From an uncultured Saccharospirillaceae bacterium (GTDB lineage Bacteria; Pseudomonadota; Gammaproteobacteria; Pseudomonadales; Natronospirillaceae), in assembly GCA_913063165.1 (NCBI GenBank), contig CAJXZL010000024.1, forward strand, positions 1 through 35,867: a stretch of DNA of 35,867 nt, given 5' to 3'. The notes beneath the pieces were generated by a model. The model was not told the origin of the DNA. It saw nothing but the letters and a program-made list of their open reading frames with translations, and did no database searches. Below are positions 17,066 to 24,982 of this stretch, one piece after another. The translations under genes were made by a program, and so were the position numbers. Each line of letters begins with the position of its first letter. Within the stretch, counting starts at the first letter, position 1.

Positions 17066-19930
17066 ATGTCTTCATTTTCAGCACCACAAAAGCCCATTAT
17101 TTTAGTGGACGGATCTTCTTATTTGTTTCGCGCATTTCACGCCATGCCGCCGCTGACCAATTCTCAGGGACTGCCTACCGGCGCTATTAAAGGCGTGATC
17201 AATATGATGCGCAGCTTAGAGCAGCAATATGCTGGCAGCGAAATTTTTGTGGTCTTTGATGCCAAGGGTCCCACGTTCCGCCATGAACAATACGCCGAAT
17301 ACAAAGCCAACCGCCCTCCGATGCCCGATGAATTGCGGGTTCAGATTGCGCCTATCCATGACATCATTCGCGCCAAGGGCCACCCGCTAATCTGTATTGA
17401 AGGCGTAGAAGCCGATGATGTGATCGGCACGCTCGCAGCCCATGCCACCGAAAAGGGCATCGATTGTGTTATTTCGACCGGTGATAAAGACATGGCCCAA
17501 TTGGTGAACGGCCACATCACGCTGGTAAACACCATGACCAGCGAAAAGCTGGATGTGGATGGTGTCACGGCAAAGTATGGCTTTGGCCCAGAATTGATGA
17601 TCGACTATTTGGGGCTGATGGGCGACAAATCAGACAACATCCCCGGCGTGCCAGGCGTCGGACAGAAAACCGCTACCGCCCTGATTGCAGGACTCGGCAG
17701 CTTGGCAAACATTTATGACAATTTGGATAAGATCGCCACATTGGAATTTCGCGGTGCCAAGACCATGGCCGCCAAACTGGCCGAACACAAAGAGCAAGCC
17801 ATGCTGTCCTATCAGTTGGCGACCATCAAATGTGATGTGGCATTGGAAACACGTTTAGAAGATTTGGTACAAACAGCACCCGACAATGAAGCCTTGTTAC
17901 GCCTGTATACCGATCTTGAATTCCGCACCTGGATTAATGACCTCAACCTCAATGCTGGTGACAGCAGTTCGGCGACTTCGGACACCGCGCCGGCGAACGA
18001 CGCTGCGGCCCACTCTATTGATAGCGCCGGGGCTGCCTCAACGGGTAGCGATCTGCCACAGCCCACTGCCATTGATGGTCTTTCCGTGCCCTGCACAGTC
18101 ACCTGCGTGGCCAGTGAAGCCGGTCTTGAACAAGTCCTTGCAGAAATCGCGCAAGCAGGGCAATGCGCCATTAGCCTGATACGGGCACCAGGACATTATT
18201 TGCAGCAACGCCCTATGGCTATCGCCCTGGCCACACAGGTGGGCGCTGCCTATTACGTGCCTTTTCAATGCGATGACCCAGAGTCACCGCCGTTGCTAGA
18301 CGAGTATCTGTGTTTTCACAAACTGAAACCCATGCTCGAAAACTATGACATCACCAAGTTGGGGCATGACCTTAAAAGTCTACGGCACCAACTTGATCAC
18401 TACGGTATCGAACCCGCGCATTTTTATGATGATGTGTGGTTGAAGGCGTTTGTCTATAACAGTGCCTTAAGGCGAGCGTCCAGTCTGGATAAAAGCGCCG
18501 GTGCTTTGAGCATCGACAGTCTGGTGCGCCATTATTGTGACTGGCAGCCAACGACCTATGTTGATGTCGCAGGAACCCCTGGCACCAAACAAAAACTGCC
18601 GGCTGCAGTGCCGTTAGACCAAATGAGTCAGTGGGCTGGAGAGCAAGCAGATGCCGTCTTGCGCATCAACCGCTGGTTGACTGCCCACATGCCTGCCAAC
18701 AGCGATCTGGGGCGTGTTTACTCAGGTATTGAGCAACCCCTGATTCCGGTGTTACAACGTGTCGAACGCCGGGGTACTCTGCTAGATACGGATTATCTCA
18801 ATACCCTGAGCCAATCGTTTTCTGATCGTATCGCGGCGCTTGAGACCACGGTGTATGAAGAAGCAGGAGAGACTTTTAATCTGAGTTCTCCCAAGCAATT
18901 GGGCGTGATTCTTTTTGAAAAAATGGGTTTGCCTGTGTTGCAAAAGACGGCAACCGGACAACCCTCGACCAATGAGGCCGTGCTGAGTGAATTGGCCGCG
19001 ACTTACAGCCTGCCCAAGCATTTGCTCGAGCACCGCCACCTAAGCAAGTTGGTGGGCACCTATACCCAACCACTGCCCAAATTGGTCAATTCGGATACCG
19101 GTCGTGTACACACCAGCTACAACCAAGCAGGTGCCGCAACCGGTCGCTTTGCCTCCAACGACCCCAATCTACAAAACATCCCTATCCGTAGCGCTGAAGG
19201 CCGCGCCATTCGTCGGGCCTTTGTCGCAGCGCCCGGACGCAAAATTGTGGCAGCGGATTATTCCCAAATTGAACTGCGCATCATGACCCATTTGAGTCAA
19301 GACGCGACCCTAATCAAAGCCTTTAATGACGGCCAAGACATTCACCGTGCGACCGCCGCTGACATCATGGGTCTGGCACCAGAGGACGTCACCACTGAAC
19401 AACGCCGCAATGCCAAGGCCATTAACTTTGGCCTCATCTATGGCATGAGTGCCTTTGGTTTGGCGCAGCAATTGGATATATCACGAACCGAAGCGAGTGC
19501 CTATGTGGAAGCCTATTTTGAACGCTACCCTGGCGTGCGACGCTACATGGATGAAACCCGTGTACTGGCTGCAGAAAAGGGCTATGTCGAAACCCTTTTT
19601 GGTCGACGCCTTTATTTGCCCGACATCAACGCCGGCAAACAGATGTTACGCAAGGCCGCTGAGCGCACCGCGATTAACGCCCCCATGCAGGGCACCGCTG
19701 CCGATATCATCAAGCGCGCGATGGTCGATGTACAGTCTTGGCTAGACAGCAGCCACATGAACGCCCACATGATTATGCAGGTACATGATGAGCTGGTCTT
19801 TGAAGTACCGGAGGCTGAGCTTGAAGCCTTTACCACGGGCGTGGCCATGCGCATGCAGCATGCTGCTGATTTGGATGTCCCGTTAATTGTCGATATCGGT
19901 GTCGGTGACAACTGGGATGAAGCGCACTAA
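17066..19930 (+). CDS. polA: DNA polymerase I, with proofreading-exonuclease residues lost
   Basis: At 954 residues this is a full-length three-domain PolI. The 5' nuclease (about 1-295) is intact: ILVDGSSYLFRAFHAM, FDAKGPTFRHEQYAEYKANR, EGVEADDVIG, STGDKDMAQLV, GDKSDNIPGVPGVGQKTA. A linker rich in Ala, Ser, Asp and Thr (about 298-337) follows. In the 3'-5' exonuclease domain (about 340-545) every catalytic position differs from E. coli: D355 is Ser370 and E357 is Ile372 (in CAISLIRAPG), D424 is Leu439 (HDLKSL), Y497 is Trp523 and D501 is Gln527 (QWAGEQAD). The polymerase domain is intact: TGRFASNDPNLQNIPIR, motif A DYSQIELRIM, O-helix RRNAKAINFGLIYGMSAFG, motif C QVHDELVFEV. It should polymerise and remove RNA primers but not proofread. 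A strong terminator follows. Confidence 0.98.
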   Translation: MSSFSAPQKPIILVDGSSYLFRAFHAMPPLTNSQGLPTGAIKGVINMMRSLEQQYAGSEIFVVFDAKGPTFRHEQYAEYKANRPPMPDELRVQIAPIHDIIRAKGHPLICIEGVEADDVIGTLAAHATEKGIDCVISTGDKDMAQLVNGHITLVNTMTSEKLDVDGVTAKYGFGPELMIDYLGLMGDKSDNIPGVPGVGQKTATALIAGLGSLANIYDNLDKIATLEFRGAKTMAAKLAEHKEQAMLSYQLATIKCDVALETRLEDLVQTAPDNEALLRLYTDLEFRTWINDLNLNAGDSSSATSDTAPANDAAAHSIDSAGAASTGSDLPQPTAIDGLSVPCTVTCVASEAGLEQVLAEIAQAGQCAISLIRAPGHYLQQRPMAIALATQVGAAYYVPFQCDDPESPPLLDEYLCFHKLKPMLENYDITKLGHDLKSLRHQLDHYGIEPAHFYDDVWLKAFVYNSALRRASSLDKSAGALSIDSLVRHYCDWQPTTYVDVAGTPGTKQKLPAAVPLDQMSQWAGEQADAVLRINRWLTAHMPANSDLGRVYSGIEQPLIPVLQRVERRGTLLDTDYLNTLSQSFSDRIAALETTVYEEAGETFNLSSPKQLGVILFEKMGLPVLQKTATGQPSTNEAVLSELAATYSLPKHLLEHRHLSKLVGTYTQPLPKLVNSDTGRVHTSYNQAGAATGRFASNDPNLQNIPIRSAEGRAIRRAFVAAPGRKIVAADYSQIELRIMTHLSQDATLIKAFNDGQDIHRATAADIMGLAPEDVTTEQRRNAKAINFGLIYGMSAFGLAQQLDISRTEASAYVEAYFERYPGVRRYMDETRVLAAEKGYVETLFGRRLYLPDINAGKQMLRKAAERTAINAPMQGTAADIIKRAMVDVQSWLDSSHMNAHMIMQVHDELVFEVPEAELEAFTTGVAMRMQHAADLDVPLIVDIGVGDNWDEAH

Positions 19931-19942
19931 GCCAAGCCCATG

Positions 19943-19960
19943 CATAAGCATAAGCATAAG
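19943..19960. repeat. Three tandem CATAAG hexamers after polA
   Basis: Three exact CATAAG copies, with a further partial copy, lie between the polA stop and its terminator. They look like a replication-slippage microrepeat without evident function. Confidence 0.5.
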
Positions 19961-19964
19961 ACAT

Positions 19965-20003
19965 AAAAAAGCCCCTGTTGGTTGTTACTAACAGGGGCTT
20001 TTT
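19965..20003. terminator. Bidirectional Rho-independent terminator between polA and dctM
   Basis: GCCCCTGTT (19971-19979) pairs perfectly with AACAGGGGC (19990-19998), flanked by six A on the left and five T on the right. It can end polA transcription on the plus strand and dctPQM transcription on the minus strand. Confidence 0.92.
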
Positions 20004-20032
20004 AATGGGCTAAGGCCAGAGGTGCAATCCTA

Positions 20033-21649
20033 TTATGGACTAACCAATTCTGGCCCCATCATCGCGTAAGGCAATGCAGTAGAGATCCATGGCACATAGG
20101 TTACTAAGATCAGGAACACCATCAATACGCCCACAAACGGCATCGCTGCACGGACCACTTTTGATAGACTCATGCCGGTGATCCCTGAGGTCACAAATAG
20201 GTTGAGACCAATTGGCGGTGTGATCATGCCGATTTCCATGTTGACCACCATGATGATACCCAAGTGAATGGGGTCGATACCCAATTGCATGGCGATTGGG
20301 AACACCACGGGCGCCACAATGACCAACAAGCCTGATGGCTCCATAAACTGGCCACCAATAAGCAGCAGAATGTTCACCGCGATTAGGAAGGTAAACCAGT
20401 TAAAGCCGACACCCAGCATCCACTCCGTCACCACCTGTGGAATACGTTCAGCCGACAGGGTGTGTGCGAACAACAGCGCATTGGCAATAATGAACATCAA
20501 CATGATCGTGGTACGGGTAGCCGACAAAATGGTTTCGCGCGTTTCGCCGCTGAAAAACGCAGGGAAAAAGTTGCGTACCAACAATATCAAGTTACGCTTC
20601 CAGACAGGCAATCCCGCGAAGAAGCACTGCAAGCCAGTCTGCGACAGCTGCTTGCCGCGTTGATACGTATAAAACACCGTGATAAAGAGACTAAAAATAC
20701 CGCCCCATATCGCGCGGTCTTGCAAGGTAACGGTCTCTGACTCCGACGTGGCGAAGAATGACAAAATCATCCAGACCATAAACAACGACACACCATAAAC
20801 CGTGCCATTGAAGCCCACGCGTGCTGCGCGAGAGTCGGTTTCTACCACCCAGGGCGTCTCTTTCAGCGGTCCCATGTCTCGGTATACAAACAGGGCGACC
20901 CACATAGAGTAAACCGCTGCAACAACCGCCGCTTCGGTTGGCGTAAAGACACCACCATAGATGCCGCCCATGATGATAACGACCAAAAACAAACCCCAGC
21001 CCGCTTCTTTACCGCCTCTGACGATGTTGCCAAAACCTTTCCATTCTTCAGAAGGGAGGTTCTTGACACGCGCCACCACATAAATCGCTAACATCAGCAT
21101 GCCGCCAGCAATCAATCCTGGAATAACGCCGGCTAAGAACATACGGCCAACCGATACATCGGTTGCTGCCGCATAGACCACCATCACAATTGACGGCGGA
21201 ATCAAAATGCCTAGCGTACCCGCGTTGGCAATAATGCCAGCAGCGAACTCTTTTGAATAACCCACTTTTTGCATGCCTGCAATAGCGATGGTACCGATGG
21301 CTACCACGGTCGCTGGCGATGAGCCAGACAGGGCAGCAAACATCATACAGGCCAAAACAGACGCCATGGCCAAACCACCACGAAAGTGGCCAACGCTGGC
21401 AATGGCAAAATTAATTAATCGTTTGGCAACACCACCGGTAGACATAAACGATGAGGCCAAAATAAAGAAGGGAATGGCGAGCAACGTATAATGCTGCCCA
21501 GCGCCAAATAACGAAATCGCTACCGATGACAGAGAGTCATTGGAAACAAAGGTGATATACAGAATAGACGACAGACCCAACGCAATACCTACCGGTAAAC
21601 CGATAAAGAGCAGAGACAGCACCATTGCAAATAATATTAAGGCTTCCAC
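20033..21649 (-). CDS. dctM: TRAP transporter large permease subunit DctM, enlarged form
   Basis: A polytopic inner-membrane protein that moves substrate using an electrochemical sodium gradient, with DctQ and DctP. Family blocks include IGLPVGIALGLSS, the ALSGSSPATVVAIGTI substrate-site region, NAGTLGILIPPSIVMVVYAAAT, GVFTPTEAAVVAAVY and GMITPPIGLNLFV. At 538 residues it is about 110 longer than the usual ~430. The extra sequence lies at about 262-370 between the two halves and contains two further hydrophobic stretches (SLFMVWMILSFFATS and AIWGGIFSLFITVFYTY). The start is a GTG at 21649, with AGGA just upstream, 10 bases after dctQ. Substrate is inferred to be C4-dicarboxylates from DctP similarity and the DctBD-type regulation. 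Confidence 0.95.
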   Translation of the reverse strand: MEALILFAMVLSLLFIGLPVGIALGLSSILYITFVSNDSLSSVAISLFGAGQHYTLLAIPFFILASSFMSTGGVAKRLINFAIASVGHFRGGLAMASVLACMMFAALSGSSPATVVAIGTIAIAGMQKVGYSKEFAAGIIANAGTLGILIPPSIVMVVYAAATDVSVGRMFLAGVIPGLIAGGMLMLAIYVVARVKNLPSEEWKGFGNIVRGGKEAGWGLFLVVIIMGGIYGGVFTPTEAAVVAAVYSMWVALFVYRDMGPLKETPWVVETDSRAARVGFNGTVYGVSLFMVWMILSFFATSESETVTLQDRAIWGGIFSLFITVFYTYQRGKQLSQTGLQCFFAGLPVWKRNLILLVRNFFPAFFSGETRETILSATRTTIMLMFIIANALLFAHTLSAERIPQVVTEWMLGVGFNWFTFLIAVNILLLIGGQFMEPSGLLVIVAPVVFPIAMQLGIDPIHLGIIMVVNMEIGMITPPIGLNLFVTSGITGMSLSKVVRAAMPFVGVLMVFLILVTYVPWISTALPYAMMGPELVSP

Positions 21650-21659
21650 AGTTTTATCC

Positions 21660-22346
21660 TCAGTCTTTTAGCACATCTTTGTTTTCGTCTATCAGGTCTT
21701 GCGCTTCATGACCACTAATCAAGTGGTGGCGCTTGCCTGTCCAAATTGCAACAAATGCCTGCAACGAACGAAAAACCAACATGGCCAAACTGATCGGTAA
21801 AATCAGCAGTATTAGCCAACGATCCACGCGCATGTCGCGCGTACCCAAATCAAACCACTCGGCAAAAATGGCTGGGTAGCGCAATTCTTCAGCACCAATA
21901 CCCACTTTGTACATCTTGGCCCAATATTCGATAGCGCCACCGCGCACATCAACGCCCAATGCTGCGACCCAAGCCGAATCTAGTAGTACCAATCCATAAA
22001 ACATGCAGCCTAACGCGCCGAATAACGACAATAACTTACCCGTCCGGCTCGATACGCTGTTCAACACAATATCGACACCCAAATGCGTGCCGTGCTTAAT
22101 ACCAAAACTCATGCCCATTAAGATCAGCCAAGAGAATGCCACGGTGTTGTACTCTAACGCTGCAGACCAACCCGTGTTAAAACCATAGCGCGCAACCACC
22201 TGACCAAAAGCCACCAACATGATTGATATCAGCGCAAAAATAAGCATGTTTTCTTCTGCACGATCAACCGCTTTTGGGAAGCGATGGTCTAAAAACCACA
22301 ACACCAAAATAAATACGAGTAATAACAGATGTGGCCAGTACGCCAT
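21660..22346 (-). CDS. dctQ: TRAP transporter small permease subunit DctQ
   Basis: A 228-residue membrane protein with about four to five membrane segments. The segment GWSAALEYNTVAFSWLILMGMSFGIKHGTHLGVDIV holds the typical small-subunit signature (aromatic-rich E..N/W....GM...K...H..VD). It also carries a hydrophilic insertion at about residues 130-170 that makes it longer than the usual ~165. The ATG at 22346 follows AGGAGAACAACT. It lies between dctP and dctM and is separated from dctP by a 130-base gap rich in hairpins. Confidence 0.92.
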   Translation of the reverse strand: MAYWPHLLLLVFILVLWFLDHRFPKAVDRAEENMLIFALISIMLVAFGQVVARYGFNTGWSAALEYNTVAFSWLILMGMSFGIKHGTHLGVDIVLNSVSSRTGKLLSLFGALGCMFYGLVLLDSAWVAALGVDVRGGAIEYWAKMYKVGIGAEELRYPAIFAEWFDLGTRDMRVDRWLILLILPISLAMLVFRSLQAFVAIWTGKRHHLISGHEAQDLIDENKDVLKD

Positions 22347-22359
22347 AGTTGTTCTCCTA

Positions 22360-22444
22360 ACCCGACCATCGGGTCTTAAATGACCATAGAGAACCCATCT
22401 AGGATCGGTTCTCTATGTGAAAGAGCCGAACGATGTCGGCTCTT
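22360..22444. other. Three stacked hairpins in the dctP-dctQ intercistronic gap
   Basis: Three perfect stems occur in a row: ACCCGA/TCGGGT (22360-22374), CATAGAGAACC/GGTTCTCTATG (22385-22417) and AAGAGCCGA/TCGGCTCTT (22421-22444). None is followed by a long U run, so they look more like mRNA-stabilising or processing structures than full terminators. The likely effect is higher DctP than DctQM, as is common for binding-protein transporters. Confidence 0.65.
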
Positions 22445-22476
22445 GGGTCTAACGTTTTAAAGGTGACGGGTATCGC

Positions 22477-23472
22477 TTAAGAACCAGCTGCTGCTTTAAT
22501 GATGTCAGCGCCAATGTCTGACTCAAACTGAGACCATACTGGCTTCATCGCATTGACCCATTCAGCACGCTGTGCTGCAGTCAATACGTTGATCTTGCCA
22601 CCAGATTTCACGACGTTATCACGGTTAGCTGCTTCCGCTGCTTTGACGCTTTGGTTCGCTTCTTGTGTTACATCATCAGCAATGGCCAAGAACTTTTCAC
22701 GCACATCAGCATCCAATCCTTCTAGCCAATCGGTAGAAGTCATGAAGAAATAAGCCAATAGCTGGTGGCTGGTTTCTGTGGTGCTGTCCTGCACTTCAAA
22801 GAACTTCTTGGTATAGATGTTAGACCAGGTGTTTTCCTGTCCATCAACAACGCCCGTTTGCAAAGCACCATATACTTCAGCAAAGGGAAGTGGCTGTGGA
22901 GAAGCACCCATTGCAGAAATCATAGCCTTAGCAACGTCAGAAGTCTGTACGCGGAATTTCAAACCGTTTGCGTCAGAAGGAACCAACAGTGGCTTGTTAG
23001 CAGAGAAATACTTCATGCCAGACATCCAATAGCCCAGACCTGTGAAGCCTACGTCATCCATAGAATGCAGCAAGTCTTTACCAGTCTTGCTGTTAGTGAA
23101 ACGAATCGCAGCATCCATGTCTTTGAAAATGAATGGCAAGTCGAACACACCAAGCTTACGGGTGTAAGAACCAAACTTAGACAATGAAGGTGCCAAAATT
23201 TGAACGTCGCCCAGTAGCAAAGCTTCTAGCTCTTTGCTGTCACCGAACAAAGTCGAGTTAGGAAAAACTTCTACGCACATTTTGCCGTCTAGTTCTTTGT
23301 TGACACGGTCTGCCAAGTTATTTGCTGCAACCACTTTAGGGTGTGTTGTGCCGCCCGTTACGTGGCTCAACTTTGCAACGACTTCGCCTGCGTCACAACC
23401 AGCTGATGCAGATGCGGTAGCAGCTGATAAAGACAGCGCAAGCGCTGACAGTGCAAGGGTAATTTTTTTCAT
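22477..23472 (-). CDS. dctP: TRAP transporter periplasmic C4-dicarboxylate-binding protein DctP
   Basis: A 331-residue solute-binding protein with a signal peptide (about residues 1-23, ending ATASASA). The mature part follows the DctP pattern: VVAKLSHVTGGTTHPK, CVEVFPNSTLFGDSKELEAL, GDVQILAPSLSKFG, VFDLPFIF, GLKFRVQTSDV with the carboxylate-binding Arg, and PFAEVYGALQTGVVDGQEN. Similarity to Rhodobacter DctP, as recalled, is high through these blocks, pointing to succinate, fumarate or malate. The ATG at 23472 is preceded by GGAGATTGATTAC. Transcription is expected from the sigma-54 promoter at 23551-23568. Confidence 0.95.
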   Translation of the reverse strand: MKKITLALSALALSLSAATASASAGCDAGEVVAKLSHVTGGTTHPKVVAANNLADRVNKELDGKMCVEVFPNSTLFGDSKELEALLLGDVQILAPSLSKFGSYTRKLGVFDLPFIFKDMDAAIRFTNSKTGKDLLHSMDDVGFTGLGYWMSGMKYFSANKPLLVPSDANGLKFRVQTSDVAKAMISAMGASPQPLPFAEVYGALQTGVVDGQENTWSNIYTKKFFEVQDSTTETSHQLLAYFFMTSTDWLEGLDADVREKFLAIADDVTQEANQSVKAAEAANRDNVVKSGGKINVLTAAQRAEWVNAMKPVWSQFESDIGADIIKAAAGS

Positions 23473-23550
23473 GTAATCAATCTCCGAACAGATTATTTAT
23501 TGTTATGAGTCACCTGCAGCATTGCCGCAAGTAAAGGTTCAGTAATTGTA

Positions 23551-23568
23551 TTGCAACACCAGTGCCAA
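23551..23568 (-). promoter_or_regulatory. Sigma-54 (-24/-12) promoter of dctPQM
   Basis: The minus strand reads TTGGCACTGGTGTTGCAA. The invariant GG and GC are separated by exactly 10 bases, and both half-elements (TGGCAC and TTGCA) match the RpoN consensus fully. Predicted transcription starts near 23541, giving a leader of about 70 bases before dctP. The DctD-type activator encoded at 27213-28568 is the natural partner. Confidence 0.9.
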
Positions 23569-23581
23569 CTTTGGAAACAAT

Positions 23582-23662
23582 CGGTCATTTACCCAATAAT
23601 GACGGGCTACAAGCCGATTGCCATCCATGGGCGATGACCGCGCCGCCGCCATTTGGGTAAAT
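23582..23662. promoter_or_regulatory. Inverted repeats upstream of the sigma-54 promoter, candidate DctD sites
   Basis: ATTTACCCAA (23587-23596) and TTGGGTAAAT (23653-23662) form a perfect 10-base inverted repeat. CGGTCAT (23582-23588) is mirrored by ATGACCG (23634-23640). A smaller dyad, GGTGA-TAT-TCACC, lies at 23687-23699. They sit about 15-130 bases upstream of the -24 box, where enhancer-binding activators usually bind. Assignment to DctD is inference. Confidence 0.45.
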
Positions 23663-23723
23663 TTCGTACATTAAAAACCCCTAAGTGGTGATATTCACCC
23701 ATTTGTTTCCCATAAGGCTTGGC

Positions 23724-24752
23724 TCAGTCTGGGTACTGGTTCATGACCGATTGGGTCATTTGCGCTGGCTGTAAGGCATCGGCATAAGCAAATAGCGCGG
23801 GTGCGCCACCCGTATGCCAAAACAACACCCGGTCCGTTGCGCGAAATTTGCCCGCGCGTATCATGCCAAATAGCCCTGCCATGGCGCGGCCAGTGTAAAC
23901 TGGGTCGAGCAAGATGCCACTTAGTTGCGCAGTCAGCGCGATAGCCTCGCGTTCGGCATCGCCAATGACCGCATAGCCCGCTCCGGTGTAACCCGTTTCA
24001 AGCAACACATCTTTGGCGTCAAAATGAATTGGCAGCTTGAGGTAGTGCGCTGTGTCATTGGCTAATGCCAAAACGGTGTCTTCAAATCGGGTATCCCCAA
24101 TGCCTTCCTTGTCTATCGCTACCCCGATGATGTCGCACTGAGGCGCATAGTGTCGTTGACCCACCATCATGCCCGCTTGCGTGGCGCCTGAACTTGAGGC
24201 AATGACCATGTGGGTAAACCCAGAATGGGTTTGCCGCATGACTTCTTCCATCGCGGCCACATAGGCGGTCGCCCCCAACACATTCGAGCCACCATAGGGC
24301 ACCACATAGGGCTGTTTCCCCTGCGCCTGTAAGGTTGCCACCAGTGCCGGTATGTCTTCGCCCTTTCGGTTGTCACCTGACCAATGCAGGTGGGCGCCCA
24401 ACAGGGTATCCAATATCACGTTGCCGTTGGCTAGCTCGGGCGCTTCTCCCCCCAGCACCAAATGACATTCCAAGCCGAGGGTCGCCGCTGCTGCTGCCGT
24501 TTGTCGACAATGATTTGACTGAATAGCACCGGCGGTTATCAGACAGTCTGCGCCCTGTGCCAATGCCTCAGCGAGGATATATTCGAGCTTTCTGGTTTTA
24601 TTGCCACCCAATGCAAGACCCGTTAGATCGTCTCGCTTAATAAATAGGCGTGGTCCACCCAGAAATTGCGACAACCGTGTTAGCTCGGTAATGGGGGTGG
24701 GTAAATAGGCCAATGAGACCCGTTTCTGTTCCTGCAATTCCATGAATGTCAT
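23724..24752 (-). CDS. D-cysteine desulfhydrase / ACC deaminase-family PLP enzyme
   Basis: A fold-type II PLP enzyme of about 342 residues. The PLP-binding lysine lies in LALGGNKTRKLEYILAEAL, followed by LITAGAIQSNHCRQTAAAAA, the phosphate-cup region YGGSNVLGATAYV, ILLDPVYTGRAMAGL and LFWHTGGAPALFAY. Overall it follows E. coli D-cysteine desulfhydrase (DcyD), which yields pyruvate, sulfide and ammonia. L-cysteate sulfo-lyase (CuyA) of marine bacteria and ACC deaminase are members of the same family and cannot be excluded. I prefer the ATG at 24752 (MTFMELQEQKR); 24743 is also possible, and 24800 adds an unlikely extension. It stands alone between dctP and the ClpP-like gene. Confidence 0.85.
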   Translation of the reverse strand: MTFMELQEQKRVSLAYLPTPITELTRLSQFLGGPRLFIKRDDLTGLALGGNKTRKLEYILAEALAQGADCLITAGAIQSNHCRQTAAAAATLGLECHLVLGGEAPELANGNVILDTLLGAHLHWSGDNRKGEDIPALVATLQAQGKQPYVVPYGGSNVLGATAYVAAMEEVMRQTHSGFTHMVIASSSGATQAGMMVGQRHYAPQCDIIGVAIDKEGIGDTRFEDTVLALANDTAHYLKLPIHFDAKDVLLETGYTGAGYAVIGDAEREAIALTAQLSGILLDPVYTGRAMAGLFGMIRAGKFRATDRVLFWHTGGAPALFAYADALQPAQMTQSVMNQYPD

Positions 24753-24908
24753 CCGAAAAGGTGGTGGCCAGTAAAGCCGCGTATTCTGCCAAGGTAGCAC
24801 AGGACGATCACCCCAACTAGCGCTGCGCTTGAACGATCGTTTCTGGCATATTCTCGGCTGTCAGTACGGTTTTTTTTTGCTATGCTGCTTGCGTTGCTCA
24901 TCGGTCTG

Positions 24909-24926
24909 GCTTTCAGCCTTGAAAGC
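24909..24926. other. Hairpin upstream of the ClpP-like gene
   Basis: GCTTTCA and TGAAAGC form a perfect 7-base stem around GCCT, 57 bases before the ATG at 24983. There is no following T run, so it could be an operator or a leader RNA structure rather than a terminator. Confidence 0.4.
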
Positions 24927-24982
24927 ACCTTACAGCGCCCCCATATTGGGTCTATCACATTTATTATTGTCGGGAATTCTTC

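Noticed and set aside
17013-17087. Extended thrB start at 17087
   Set aside because: Overlaps the polA start and adds residues absent from the ThrB family.
19931-20032. Possible Spot 42-type small RNA downstream of polA
   Set aside because: That position holds an sRNA in enterics and vibrios, but here only a short microrepeat and a bidirectional terminator fit between polA and dctM.
20268-20740. Plus-strand ORFs inside dctM
   Set aside because: Antisense shadows of a well-supported membrane protein; no ribosome binding site or family match.
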